The notes under the pieces are model-generated. The model saw only the letters and a list, made by a program, of their open reading frames with translations, was not told the origin of the DNA and made no database searches. From Dama dama (Eukaryota > Chordata > Mammalia > Artiodactyla > Cervidae), in NCBI RefSeq assembly GCF_033118175.1, contig NC_083689.1, positions 23,294,501 to 23,358,500 of the forward strand: 64,000 nucleotides of DNA. Reading direction: 5' to 3'. Below are positions 55,322 through 64,000 of this stretch, one piece after another; position 1 is the first letter of the stretch; every line of letters begins with the position of its first letter. A program made the position numbers and the translations under genes.

Positions 55322-55600
55322 GATGTCCCTGGTGGTCCAGTGGTTGGGAATCCACTTGCCAGTGCATTCAATCCCTGGTCTGGGAGGATTCCATGTGGTG
55401 CCAGGTGGCTGGGCCCTTGAGCCACAACTGCTGAGCTTGAGTGCATGCATGCTAAGTCACGTCGAGCCCTTTGTGACTCCACGGACTATAGCCCCCACCG
55501 CACAATTTCAGAAAGCCTGCACACAGCAATGAAGATCCAGTGTAGCCAATCAATTAATAAAAATAAAATAAAATGAAAAGTCTTTAAAAAAGAAATGAAA
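55322..55600 (+). mobile_element. CHR-type SINE with an embedded Bov-tA fragment
   Basis: TGTCCCTGGTGGTCCAGTGG head. At about 55440-55495 a reverse-strand Bov-tA end (GCATGCATGCTAAGTCACGT) interrupts the second domain. Confidence 0.75.
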
Positions 55601-56064
55601 GGTTAAGATAAATAAATAATGATGGACCATTCAGCTACTACAATAGGGGAAAGGAATCTGGATTCAAAGCACATTTGACATACAAAACTGATGAATTATA
55701 AATCTAATTGCAAATTGTAAATTTAATCATAAAATGTAAAACAGGAAAATGTCTTTAAAAATATTTTTTGAGTGAATGAACTGTATAGTTGTTGAATGAG
55801 TGGATTATTTGCCTTCACTTCATGAGGAACATGGCATGTTTATGCTGCAAATGCCTCTTTGTGGAACAGATGTTCCAATGCCTTAGACCAGGGATTGGCA
55901 AACCACAGCCCAGGACCAAAGCCAGCTCACCACCTGCTGTCATACTGTCTTCAAGTTAAGAATGAATTTTACTGAGGGAGGCTTAAGACGGAAGGGTATA
56001 TGTATACTCACTGCTGATTCACACTGTTGCACTCAGAAGCCCACGTAACACTGTGAACAATTAA

Positions 56065-56287
56065 CTTCATGCATTCATGCATGCTCAGTCATGTCCAGCT
56101 TGTTGTGACCCCATGGACTGTAACCCACCAGGCTCCTCTGTCCATGGGATTTCCCAGGCAAGAATACAGGAGTGGGCTGCCATTTCCTCCTCCAGGGGAT
56201 CGTCCCCACCCAAGGATCAAACCTGGGTCCCCTGCATCTCCTGCATTGCAAGCAGGTTCTTTACCACTAACGCCACCTCGGAAGCAT
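56065..56287 (-). mobile_element. Bov-tA SINE
   Basis: Reverse-strand copy, GAATACAGGAGTGGGCTGCC block and CCACCTCGGAAGC head. Confidence 0.9.
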
Positions 56288-56321
56288 GAAGAAATTACCC
56301 TCCAATCAAAAATTTTTAAAA

Positions 56322-56440
56322 TGGAGAAGGAAATGGCAACCCACTCCAGGATCTTGCTTAGGAAATCCCATGGATAGATGGGCCTGGTGGGCTACAGTCC
56401 ATGGGGTCACAAAGAGCCGGACTTATCAACTAAACAACAA
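56322..56440 (+). mobile_element. Bov-tA SINE, 5'-truncated
   Basis: Starts GGAGAAGGAAATGGCAACCC; ends near ACTAAACAACAACATGAG. Confidence 0.85.
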
Positions 56441-56443
56441 CAT

Positions 56444-56640
56444 GAGATGGATAACCAACAAGGACCTACTGTGTAGCACAGGGAATCTGCTCAATGCTAT
56501 GCGGAAGCCTGGATGGGAGCAGAGTTTAGAGGAGGATGGACACATGAATATGTATGGCTGAGTCCTTTTGCTGTCTGTCTGAAACTATCACAACATTGTT
56601 AATTGGCTATACTCCAGTATAAAATAAAATGTGAAAAAAA
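56444..56640 (+). mobile_element. L1 3' UTR fragment
   Basis: GGATAACCAACAAGGACCTA, AACTATCACAACATTGTTAA, A-rich end at about 56620-56640. Confidence 0.82.
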
Positions 56641-57029
56641 AGTATTTTTTAAAAATATGCTACAGGAGTACACTGATAGCAAAACTCTCTCCTACTTGGG
56701 AGTTGAGGGCTGACTTACTTGTAATCAAATAAATACTATAGAAATAAAAATCATGAATTTTACATTATTTAACTGCTTGAAAAAAATTTAAGAATATTTT
56801 CTGATACTGAAAATTATATAAAATGCAAATGTCAGTGTCCCGTGGTCATACCCATTTGTCTACAGATTTTTTCAACAGAGACTGGCCCTCAAAACTGAAA
56901 ATATTTATTATCTGATCTTTACAGAAACAGTTTGCAGAGCCCTGTTCATGTGTTAAAGGAGGAAATCATGTTGCCCAAGGGGATGCTGAGACCTACAGGG
57001 TTGAAATGAGTTTTCAAAGGTCCCCGTGT

Positions 57030-57410
57030 TTCCTTTAAAAATATATATTTATTTATTCATTTGTTTGGCTGCATCAGGTCTTACTTGCAGCACTTGGGTC
57101 ACTCGGGATCTTTCATTGCAGTGCACAGGCTCAGTTGCTCTGTAGAATTTGAGGATCTTAATTACCTGCCCAGGGATTGAACCCATGTCCCCTGCCTTGC
57201 AAGGAGGATTCTTTTTTTTTCCCCTTAATATATATATATATATTATTGCAATGTTTCAGGTACACAACAAGGTGATTCAGTTATACCTATACACATATAT
57301 TGTTTTTCAAATTATTTTCCATTATAGGTTATTACAAAATATTGACTATAGTTCTCTGTGCTATACAGTAAAGCAAGGTAGAGTCTTAACCACTGGACCG
57401 CCAGGAAAGT
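57030..57410 (-). mobile_element. CHR-type SINE interrupted by an L1 piece
   Basis: The CHR body at 57040-57212 resumes at about 57380 (AGTCTTAACCACTGGACCGC). Between them lies reverse-strand L1 3' sequence (GTACACAACAAGGTGATTCA). Confidence 0.75.
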
Positions 57411-57779
57411 TTCCCTGGGCCCCACGTTTCTGAAGGACTCTGCATTTGCTGAATTACCTGAACCATGTCTCTGATGCTTCACAGGAAACAGAACTCAGAC
57501 TGATGAAGCCATACCTTCAGAAACTGAAGTTCACGTGAGGTACTGTCCTTGAGAGACAAATCTGCAACCAACCATCTGATCTCGCCTAGCCCCAGAGATT
57601 TTTAATTGCTCCTGTAAAAAGAGAAGAAAAAAAAGTAATCGCTCTTTCTAGAAACTTTGAGTTTGGGACTTTGATCACAGTGATTACAACATCTGATCAG
57701 AACTCTATTCTACTTCCCTCCTTCTGCAGGCATTTATGGGCAGTCAGAAGCTGGTGGAGAAAGCAGCGCTGCCCCATGG

Positions 57780-58050
57780 AGGCAGAAAAATTGGTTTCCG
57801 GGGGCTGCGGAGTGACTGCTAATGGGGAAGGGGTTTCTTTTGGGGTGATGGAATGTTCTGGACCTAGATAGTTAAGATAGCAGTGAGGGTTTCACAACAC
57901 AGTGAATATGCTAGAAAACCACTTGTCTGTATACTTAATTTTTAATCTTATTTATTTATTTATTTTGGCTGCACCACAGGATCTTAGTTCCCCAACCAAG
58001 GCTCGAACCAGCGCCCCCTTCAGTGGAAGCTCTTAACCGCTGGTAAAGTA
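57780..58050 (-). mobile_element. L1 fragment adjoining a CHR-type SINE
   Basis: L1-like phrase GGGGTGATGGAATGTTCTGG at about 57840 (plus orientation), then reverse-strand CHR at 57945-58045 (TTAGTTCCCCAACCAAGGCT). Confidence 0.65.
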
Positions 58051-58215
58051 ATGTAATGTTAGTCTCTCAGTTGTGTCCTACTCTTTGTGATCCCATGGAC
58101 TCTATCTAGCCTGCCAGGCTCCTTTCCCCATGGAATTCTCCAGGCAAGAATACTGGAGTTGGTTGCCATTCCCCTCTCCAGGGAATCTTCCTGACCCAGT
58201 ACCTCCAGGGAAGTC
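58050..58215 (-). mobile_element. Bov-tA SINE fragment
   Basis: GTCTCTCAGTTGTGTCCTAC through to AGGGAATCTTCCTGACCCAG; the head is lost. Confidence 0.87.
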
Positions 58216-58446
58216 CCTGATCCATACATTTTAAAAATAGAGTGGATTTTTACTGTTGTATGAAAATTGTACAAATTGTAATTAAGTTGAATTGGTTCAT
58301 GGTGCTTTTCAGGTCTACTCTATCCTTCTACTTTTCTATATATTCATTCTAATTTTTGAGAGTTTGATACTGAAACTCCAACTAAAGTTCTTAATTTATC
58401 CACTTAAAAATAATTTTAATATAAAGTGAAATTATATAACTTAAAT

Positions 58447-58660
58447 GGCTTCCTTGGTGGCGCTAGTAGCAAAGAGCCCACTTGACAATGCAGGAGACCC
58501 AAGAGACACAGGTTTGATCCCTGGGTTGAGAAGATCCCCTGGAGAAGGGCATGGTAACCTACTCCAGTTTTCATGCCTGGGAAATACTATGGACAGAGAA
58601 GCCTAGTGGGGTATGGTCCATGGGGTCACAAAGAGATGGACATGACTGAAGCAATTGAGC
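58447..58660 (+). mobile_element. Bov-tA SINE
   Basis: GGCTTCCTTGGTGGCGCTAG head; GGGTTGAGAAGATCCCCTGG block. Confidence 0.9.
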
Positions 58661-59239
58661 CCACAGGCATATGTAACTTTGTTCTGTACTCTCCAAGTCT
58701 CCTGTAAGTGTGTTATCAAACTATCATAATTTAAAAAATAAAAAAGAAAGAAAAAAATGGAGTGCATTTTACCTTGCATTTATGATGCCTTAATAAAAAT
58801 AAGTTATTTTAAAATAACTTAAAAAATAATTAAAGAGGCAATACTGTTTCTTACTAAGTAATAGTGCTGTGAAATAAGTAAATAATAGGAAGGCAAAAAA
58901 TGAATGTCACCTATTAACACTCCTGCCCCAAATCACACTTCTTTTCTGTGTTCCCTCCTGATTCTTGTCCATCTGCATGGACTGTTTTTGCACAGCTATA
59001 AAGTAGATATCATCTCGACCATCCATTGGCCAGGACATGGTACAATATCATTAAAAAAGAAAAACAACTCCGGGGCAGAGGGTGGGAGAAAGGGGTGAAG
59101 TGGGTCAAAAGGGACAAACTTACTACCCCCCCAAAAAAGGGACAACCTTGTAGTTATAAAATAAGTCCTGAGGACATCACGTACTGGATGATGACTGAAG
59201 GTAAGAACACTGTGCTGTATGTTTGAAGGATGCAAAAAG

Positions 59240-59475
59240 AGGAAATCTTAAAAGTTTTCATCACGAGACGAAAACAAAAAGATGTGTGTTAACTGTGTAT
59301 GGTGATGGATGTTAACTAGTCTTGTTGTGATGATCACTTCCCAGTATATATTTACATAAACCGAATCATTATGTTGTACACCTGAAACTAATATAAAAAA
59401 TATATATTATTTATAATATAAATAAATATAAATTATAACATCAATTATAGCTCAAGAAAAATACTAATATAAATA
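59240..59475 (+). mobile_element. Old L1 3' end
   Basis: GATGGATGTTAACTAGTCTT and TTATGTTGTACACCTGAAAC phrases typical of old mammalian L1 3' ends. Confidence 0.75.
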
Positions 59476-59477
59476 AA

Positions 59478-59745
59478 AGAAGGACTCCCTGGTAGTTCAG
59501 CGGTTAAGAATCCTGCCGTTGCTGGGAACCTGGTTTTGATCCCAGGCCCGGGGAAGATCCCACATGCTGTGGGCCAATTAAGCCCATGAGCCACAACTGT
59601 GGGCCCATGTGCCTAGGGCCCATGCTCTGCAACAAGAGAAGCCACTGCAATAAGTCCTGTGGTGAATCTAGAGAAAGCCCATGCATGGCAACAAAGACGC
59701 AGTACAGCCAAAAATAATTTTTTTAAAAAATAAAATGAGGTAAAA
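59478..59745 (+). mobile_element. CHR-type SINE, long form
   Basis: GGACTCCCTGGTAGTTCAGC head, AAGCCCATGCATGGCAACAA near the end, A-rich tail. Confidence 0.87.
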
Positions 59746-59835
59746 ATAAAGAAAAAAGGAAGATGGAAAGGAAGAAGAAAGAAAGAAGGAGGAAGGGAGG
59801 GAGGGAAAGAAAGGAAAGAAAAGGAAGAAAACTCT
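59746..59835. repeat. Purine-rich GAAA/GGAA tract
   Basis: About 90 bases of nearly pure purine grown from the SINE tail. Confidence 0.85.
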
Positions 59836-60289
59836 AGGATGGCACGTCAGAGATGAACCTCCGTGCTTCTGCACATATTAGCTACTTCCTGAGTTCCTGC
59901 CCCACCCCACACCCCTTCCTCTATCTGGGTAGTTAAGCATCTGGAGCAATGTTGATGCAGGGCAGGATTACAGACATTTCTGCTGAATGGAGTAATTCAT
60001 GGATATCCACATTCCCTGGGGTAGGTCTTTACTTCTGCCAGGGAGTGGACACTTAGTACATGTTAGATGAATGAATGCATCTGCTGGTGGGGGATGATCT
60101 TAACTCACCAATGTGTAACAATAGTGGTGTGCTGGTCAGTGTTTAACAACCAGCTGTCTTGGAGGGGAATTTAGATACCTCTATATGTCTAATACGGGGC
60201 TTCCCTGGTGGCTCAGTGGTAAATAATCTACCTGTGATGCAGGAAATATTTCAAAAGAATGTCATATGAATGAAACAGTGCACCATGTT

Positions 60290-61190
60290 ACTTTTTGAGA
60301 CTGCCTTCTTTTGGTGACTGTAATGTCTTTGATACTCACCCAAGTTCATGCATGTACCTATGATGTGTTCCTTTTTGTTACTGAGTAGCATTCCATTGTG
60401 TGGAATTAATCCTCATTTTCTTTTCAAACTTTATTTATTACTTATTTTTGGTTGCGCTGGGTCTTCACCGCTGCCCAAGGACTTTCTCTAGCTGCGGCAA
60501 GCAGGGGCTACTCTCTTGCTGTGAAGCACAGGCTCTCGGGTGCGAGGGCTTCAGTAGTTATGGCACACAGGCTTAGTTGCTCCTTGAAATGGGAAACTTC
60601 CCAGAGCAAGAATTGAACCCGTGTCCTTTGCATGGTCAGGTGGATTCTTAACCACTGGACTACCAAGGAAGTTCTAATCCACATTTTCTTAATTCATACT
60701 ATTCACAGTTTGCTTGCTCAGTTCACCCATTGAAAGACCTTTGGGTAGTTTCCAGTTTGGGGCTTACTACAAAAACAGTTTTTATGAATATTCATGTTCA
60801 GGTTTTTGTGTGAACCTGAGCATTCCTTTCTCTTGAGTAAACACCCAGAAGTGGGATTGCTGGGTCATATGTGTGTTTAACTTTCTAAGAAACTGCCAAG
60901 TCATTTTCCAGAGGGGTTGGACCATTTTTGTATTCCCACCAGCAGCATAGGAGAGTCCCAGGTGAACTGCATCTTCACCAGAAGTTGGTATTGTCAGCCT
61001 TTTTTATTTTAGCCATTCTAACAAGAACAAGCTCCAGGAGACGGTAAAGGATAAGGAAGCCTGGCACGCTGCAGTCCATGGGGTCAAAAAGAGTCGGACA
61101 CGACTAAATGACGGAATAACAACAGCTAGCATATCGTAGTATCTCACTGCGGTTTTTAATTTGCATTAAATTAATAGGTTTATGGTGATA
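60290..61190 (-). mobile_element. Old L1 3' region with two passengers
   Basis: Reverse-strand L1: GTAGCATTCCATTGTGTGGA, AAGTGGGATTGCTGGGTCAT and TATTCCCACCAGCAGCATAG. It is interrupted by a reverse CHR SINE (60425-60678) and a Bov-A piece (61028-61120, TGGCACGCTGCAGTCCATGG). Confidence 0.8.
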
Positions 61191-61304
61191 GGTGATAGGT
61201 TTCTAGCCATCTTCATTTTATAAAAACAGGGCCATAAAATGTCTTCTGTAACTTCCTGTTTCCAAGACTTCTTTACATTGTTGTTGTCATTTGTGAGTTT
61301 TGTT

Positions 61305-61512
61305 GTTTCGCCGCTAAATTGTGTCCGACTCTCTTGCGACCCCATGGACTGTAGCCCACCAGGCTCCTCTGTCCATGGGACTTCCCAGGCAAGAACACTG
61401 GAGTGGGTTGCCATTTCCTTCTCCAGGGGAACTTCCAGACCCAGAGGTGGAACCTGGGTCTCCTGCATTGGCAGGCAGATTCTTTACCACTGGGCCACCG
61501 GAGAAGCCCAGT
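61305..61512 (-). mobile_element. Bov-tA SINE
   Basis: Reverse-strand copy, CACTGGAGTGGGTTGCCATT block and GCCACCGGAGAAGCCC head. Confidence 0.92.
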
Positions 61513-62560
61513 ATCGGTGAATTTACTGTTGACTAATATTTCTTTGGGGGCCATACAGGAACATGTTTTTCCATCAATGGCTGTTTGTGTTGCTTCTAGA
61601 TTTTTGCCATGGAGAACATTAGTTTTGCTCACACTGCCGTATAAGTACCACACGCTAACTGATTGCACCACTGGAGCTTCAGTGGAGAACATTAGTGGAT
61701 GTGTCCCCTGGTTACACAAGGGCATGTGCCCAGAGGTAGAATTGCTGGGTTGCAGGTAATCTAGATAGAGCTCAACTGCAGTATTCAAAAGGGTCAAGTC
61801 AGCCGTTCCTTCAGTTAATCCATTGCCCAGGTGAGAGAGATAAAGTTCAGGGTGCATTCTGAGATAGGCAGCCTGTACCCATGTGATATTAATACTAAAT
61901 TGTGCCTGAGCAAGATAAATGTCACTGTGGATTGAATCAACAAAGCTATTAGAAATTAATTTCCAGAATGGGGGAGGGGAGATTTCAGAGAGACCCAAGT
62001 CTGTGGGACCAAGGAACAGATGTATTACGAAAGATGTGATTGGAACTGAAATAAAGAGATAGGTAAGAGGGTGAGGTTACAGAACAAAATGTCCTCAGCG
62101 GGTCAAGATAGAGAAGGGGGTGGAGGGTGACAGTCTGTTGTAATCGCAACAATAAAAGCTTGTGTTGCCTGACAAGGGCTGAGCATCAGGTGATTGGCAG
62201 GAAATGTGTCTTCTGAGGACAGAAGCATCCATTTCTTTCATTCAGGTAGCCTATATTCTGAGCTTCCACTCTCCAAGGAGCTGGGCTGGGAGAGAGAGAG
62301 AGACAAATGCAACGTCTTCCTTGCTTTCAAAATGCTCACAATGAGAAGGGAAAGGAGAGCAAGACAGAGAGGATGGGAATTAGAATACAGCAAGAGCCAA
62401 ATGCCAGAAACAAGCAGGTGTACTGGGAATTCCAAGAAACAGGGACCTGGTAGAAATGGGGAGAACTGAAATTTTTGTGCACCAAGCCCCCAGCTAGGAA
62501 TCGAGGAGAAAATTCTTCTGGTTAGAAAAGGTCTGATCCCTTGATCCTCCTCAAAAACCA
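61513..62560. other. Intergenic, no gene seen
   Basis: Starts with eroded L1-like phrases (AATTGCTGGGTTGCAGGTAA at 61740). The rest is unassigned. A minus-strand frame (61998 to 61273) spans unique sequence plus the neighbouring SINE and is not credible as a gene. Confidence 0.45.
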
Positions 62561-62564
62561 ATTT

Positions 62565-62980
62565 AACTCAGCCATAAAAAAGAATGAAATAATGCCATTT
62601 ACAGCCACATGGATGGACCTAGAGATGATTGTACTAAGTGAAGTCAAAGACAAATATATGCTATCACTTATCTGTGGAATCTAAAATAGGATACAATGAA
62701 CTTTACAAAACAGAAAGAGACACAAAGACGTAGAAAACAAACCTATGGTTGCCAAAGGGAAAAGGGGGAGATAAACTAGGAATTTGGGATCGACAGGAAT
62801 ACACCGCTATATATAAAATAAATAACAAAGATGTACAGCACAGGGGAAGATATTCAATATCTTATAATAACCTGGAATGGAAAATAGATTCATATATGCA
62901 TATACATATAGATATTGTAAATCACTTTGCTGTATACCTGAATCATTGTAAATCAACTATACTTCAAAAAAAAAAAAAGA
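62565..62980 (+). mobile_element. L1 3' end
   Basis: CAGCCATAAAAAAGAATGAA, TATCTGTGGAATCTAAAATA, GTAAATCAACTATACTTCAA and an A12-type tail at about 62967-62979. Confidence 0.88.
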
Positions 62981-62999
62981 ACTGATTTATTGTTCTACC

Positions 63000-63640
63000 T
63001 GAAGGGCAATCCCCAAAGTACATATGATGGAGGATCATACAGCAAGGGAAAAAACAAATTACTGTTACATACAATCACATAGATGAATAACAAAAATATT
63101 TTGCTGAGCAAAAGAAGTTGGACACAAGAGCACGTACTGTACAATTCCATTTTCACAAAGCTCTAGAACAGGCAAAATTAATCTCTGGGGATAGAAATCA
63201 GAATCTAGGATGCCTGTGGGGGAGTGGGGGGGTTTCAACCAGCTTGTTCTGGCTCATAAGTGCCTTCCGGTACCATCCTTTCCAACTTCATGGTAGTTGG
63301 AAATTAGTCTTGGTGGGAATATATACACCACAGAATATGACAAATACTGCAAATTAAAAACCAGGGTTTCTCTCTCTCTCTCTCTGTTCCCCCACCCCCT
63401 CCTATTTCACAAGCCCATTGTTAAACATTTACCAGCACACTACTGCTGCTCAGGGCAAGGGGGATTAACTGAACAGGACACTGAGAAAACTTTCTGGACT
63501 AATGGAAATGTTCTGCTTCTTGTTTCCGGGAATGGCTTCACGGGTGTATATAATTGTAAAAGCTTAAGGAATTGAACACTCAAGAACTGTTCGTTTATTA
63601 TATGTAAGTTACAGCTCAATAAAAGAAAGACTATATGTGT
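63000..63640 (+). mobile_element. Old L1 3' region
   Basis: CAAAAGAAGTTGGACACAAG, CTGTACAATTCCATTTTCAC and GTAAGTTACAGCTCAATAAA phrases; a (CT)n run interrupts it at about 63369-63385. Confidence 0.7.
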
Positions 63641-63977
63641 GTATATAGCCTAAAATAAAATGATAGAGAAATCACTTTGCAGAACAGAAGGACGCTGGAA
63701 ACGCCCAGATCTGGGAACGGTCATGGTGTTTTTTGAAGCTAGATGCGCATTCTGAATTTTGAATGAGTGACTGAGAATGGTGAGAGGCAAAATGAGAGGC
63801 TCAGACTGGAGAAGAGGAGGGGCAGGTGTGTCTGGGAGCAGTTTTCATCAGGGGAGAGCAATGGTTACATCTTTGCATTTTTAAAGCATTGTCACATTTT
63901 GCAATTATGTTTACTTAGATTATGTAGCTATTTTTTAAAAACATTGTATCTCTCAGTGTCTATGGGGTCTAATACTT

Positions 63978-64000
63978 AGTTCAGTTCAGTCGCTCAGTCC
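63978..64000 (-). mobile_element. Start of a BovB/Bov-A element cut by the window edge
   Basis: AGTTCAGTTCAGTCGCTCAG is the reverse complement of the BovB 3' terminus; the element continues beyond base 64000. Confidence 0.75.

Noticed and set aside
61273..61998. A 241-codon minus-strand frame
   Set aside because: Its C-terminal third is reverse-complement Bov-tA sequence and the remainder has no recognisable domain or promoter. Most likely chance.
63000..64000. First exon of MAP2K2, expected next by synteny
   Set aside because: No MAP2K2 coding sequence or CpG island is visible; the sequence is L1-derived up to a BovB start at the window edge.

Overview
This is a mammalian genomic window, almost certainly from a bovid ruminant. 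The evidence is the dense population of Bov-tA and CHR-type (tRNA-Glu-derived) SINEs, BovB/RTE LINE fragments, and L1 copies with ruminant-type 3' ends. I cannot tell cattle from sheep, goat or buffalo by eye. Genes have mammalian exon-intron structure and CpG-rich promoters.

Three protein-coding genes are supported by exact exon reconstruction. (1) ANKRD24, minus strand, enters at the left edge. Only its 5' part is present: coding exons at 187-275, 353-483 and 585-674, and two mutually exclusive candidate first coding exons, 10640-10675 (canonical) and 1469-1507 (inside a CpG island). (2) SIRT6, plus strand, 14161-21774, is complete: eight coding exons encoding 359 residues. (3) CREB3L3 (CREBH), minus strand, 34109 down to 23607, is complete: ten coding exons encoding 456 residues. 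SIRT6 is divergent from ANKRD24 and convergent (tail to tail) with CREB3L3, with poly(A) signals about 0.8 kb apart. The gene order matches human 19p13.3, where MAP2K2 lies beyond CREB3L3, but no MAP2K2 exon was seen before the window ends.

Layout: 1-0.7 kb ANKRD24 ankyrin exons; 0.7-14.0 kb the large ANKRD24 intron and upstream region, with a CpG island, an old hAT transposon, L2/MIR/SINE copies and a CCAT-type minisatellite at 11.6-12.5 kb; 14.0-22.4 kb SIRT6; 23.1-34.4 kb CREB3L3 and its promoter; 34.4-64 kb intergenic DNA dominated by interleaved SINEs and LINEs. The most instructive repeat is a 5'-inverted, young L1 inserted into an older L1 at 47.1-49.3 kb.

SIRT6 is a nuclear NAD-dependent chromatin deacylase that restrains glycolytic and lipogenic transcription. 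CREB3L3 is a liver/intestine ER-anchored bZIP factor acting in fasting lipid metabolism and the acute-phase response. Their adjacency is conserved synteny and does not by itself show co-regulation. I found no undescribed defence, mobile or biosynthetic system. The findings concern splice sites, alternative promoters, repeat archaeology and candidate regulatory sites. Most long open frames outside the gene exons come from SINE, LINE or simple-repeat sequence.
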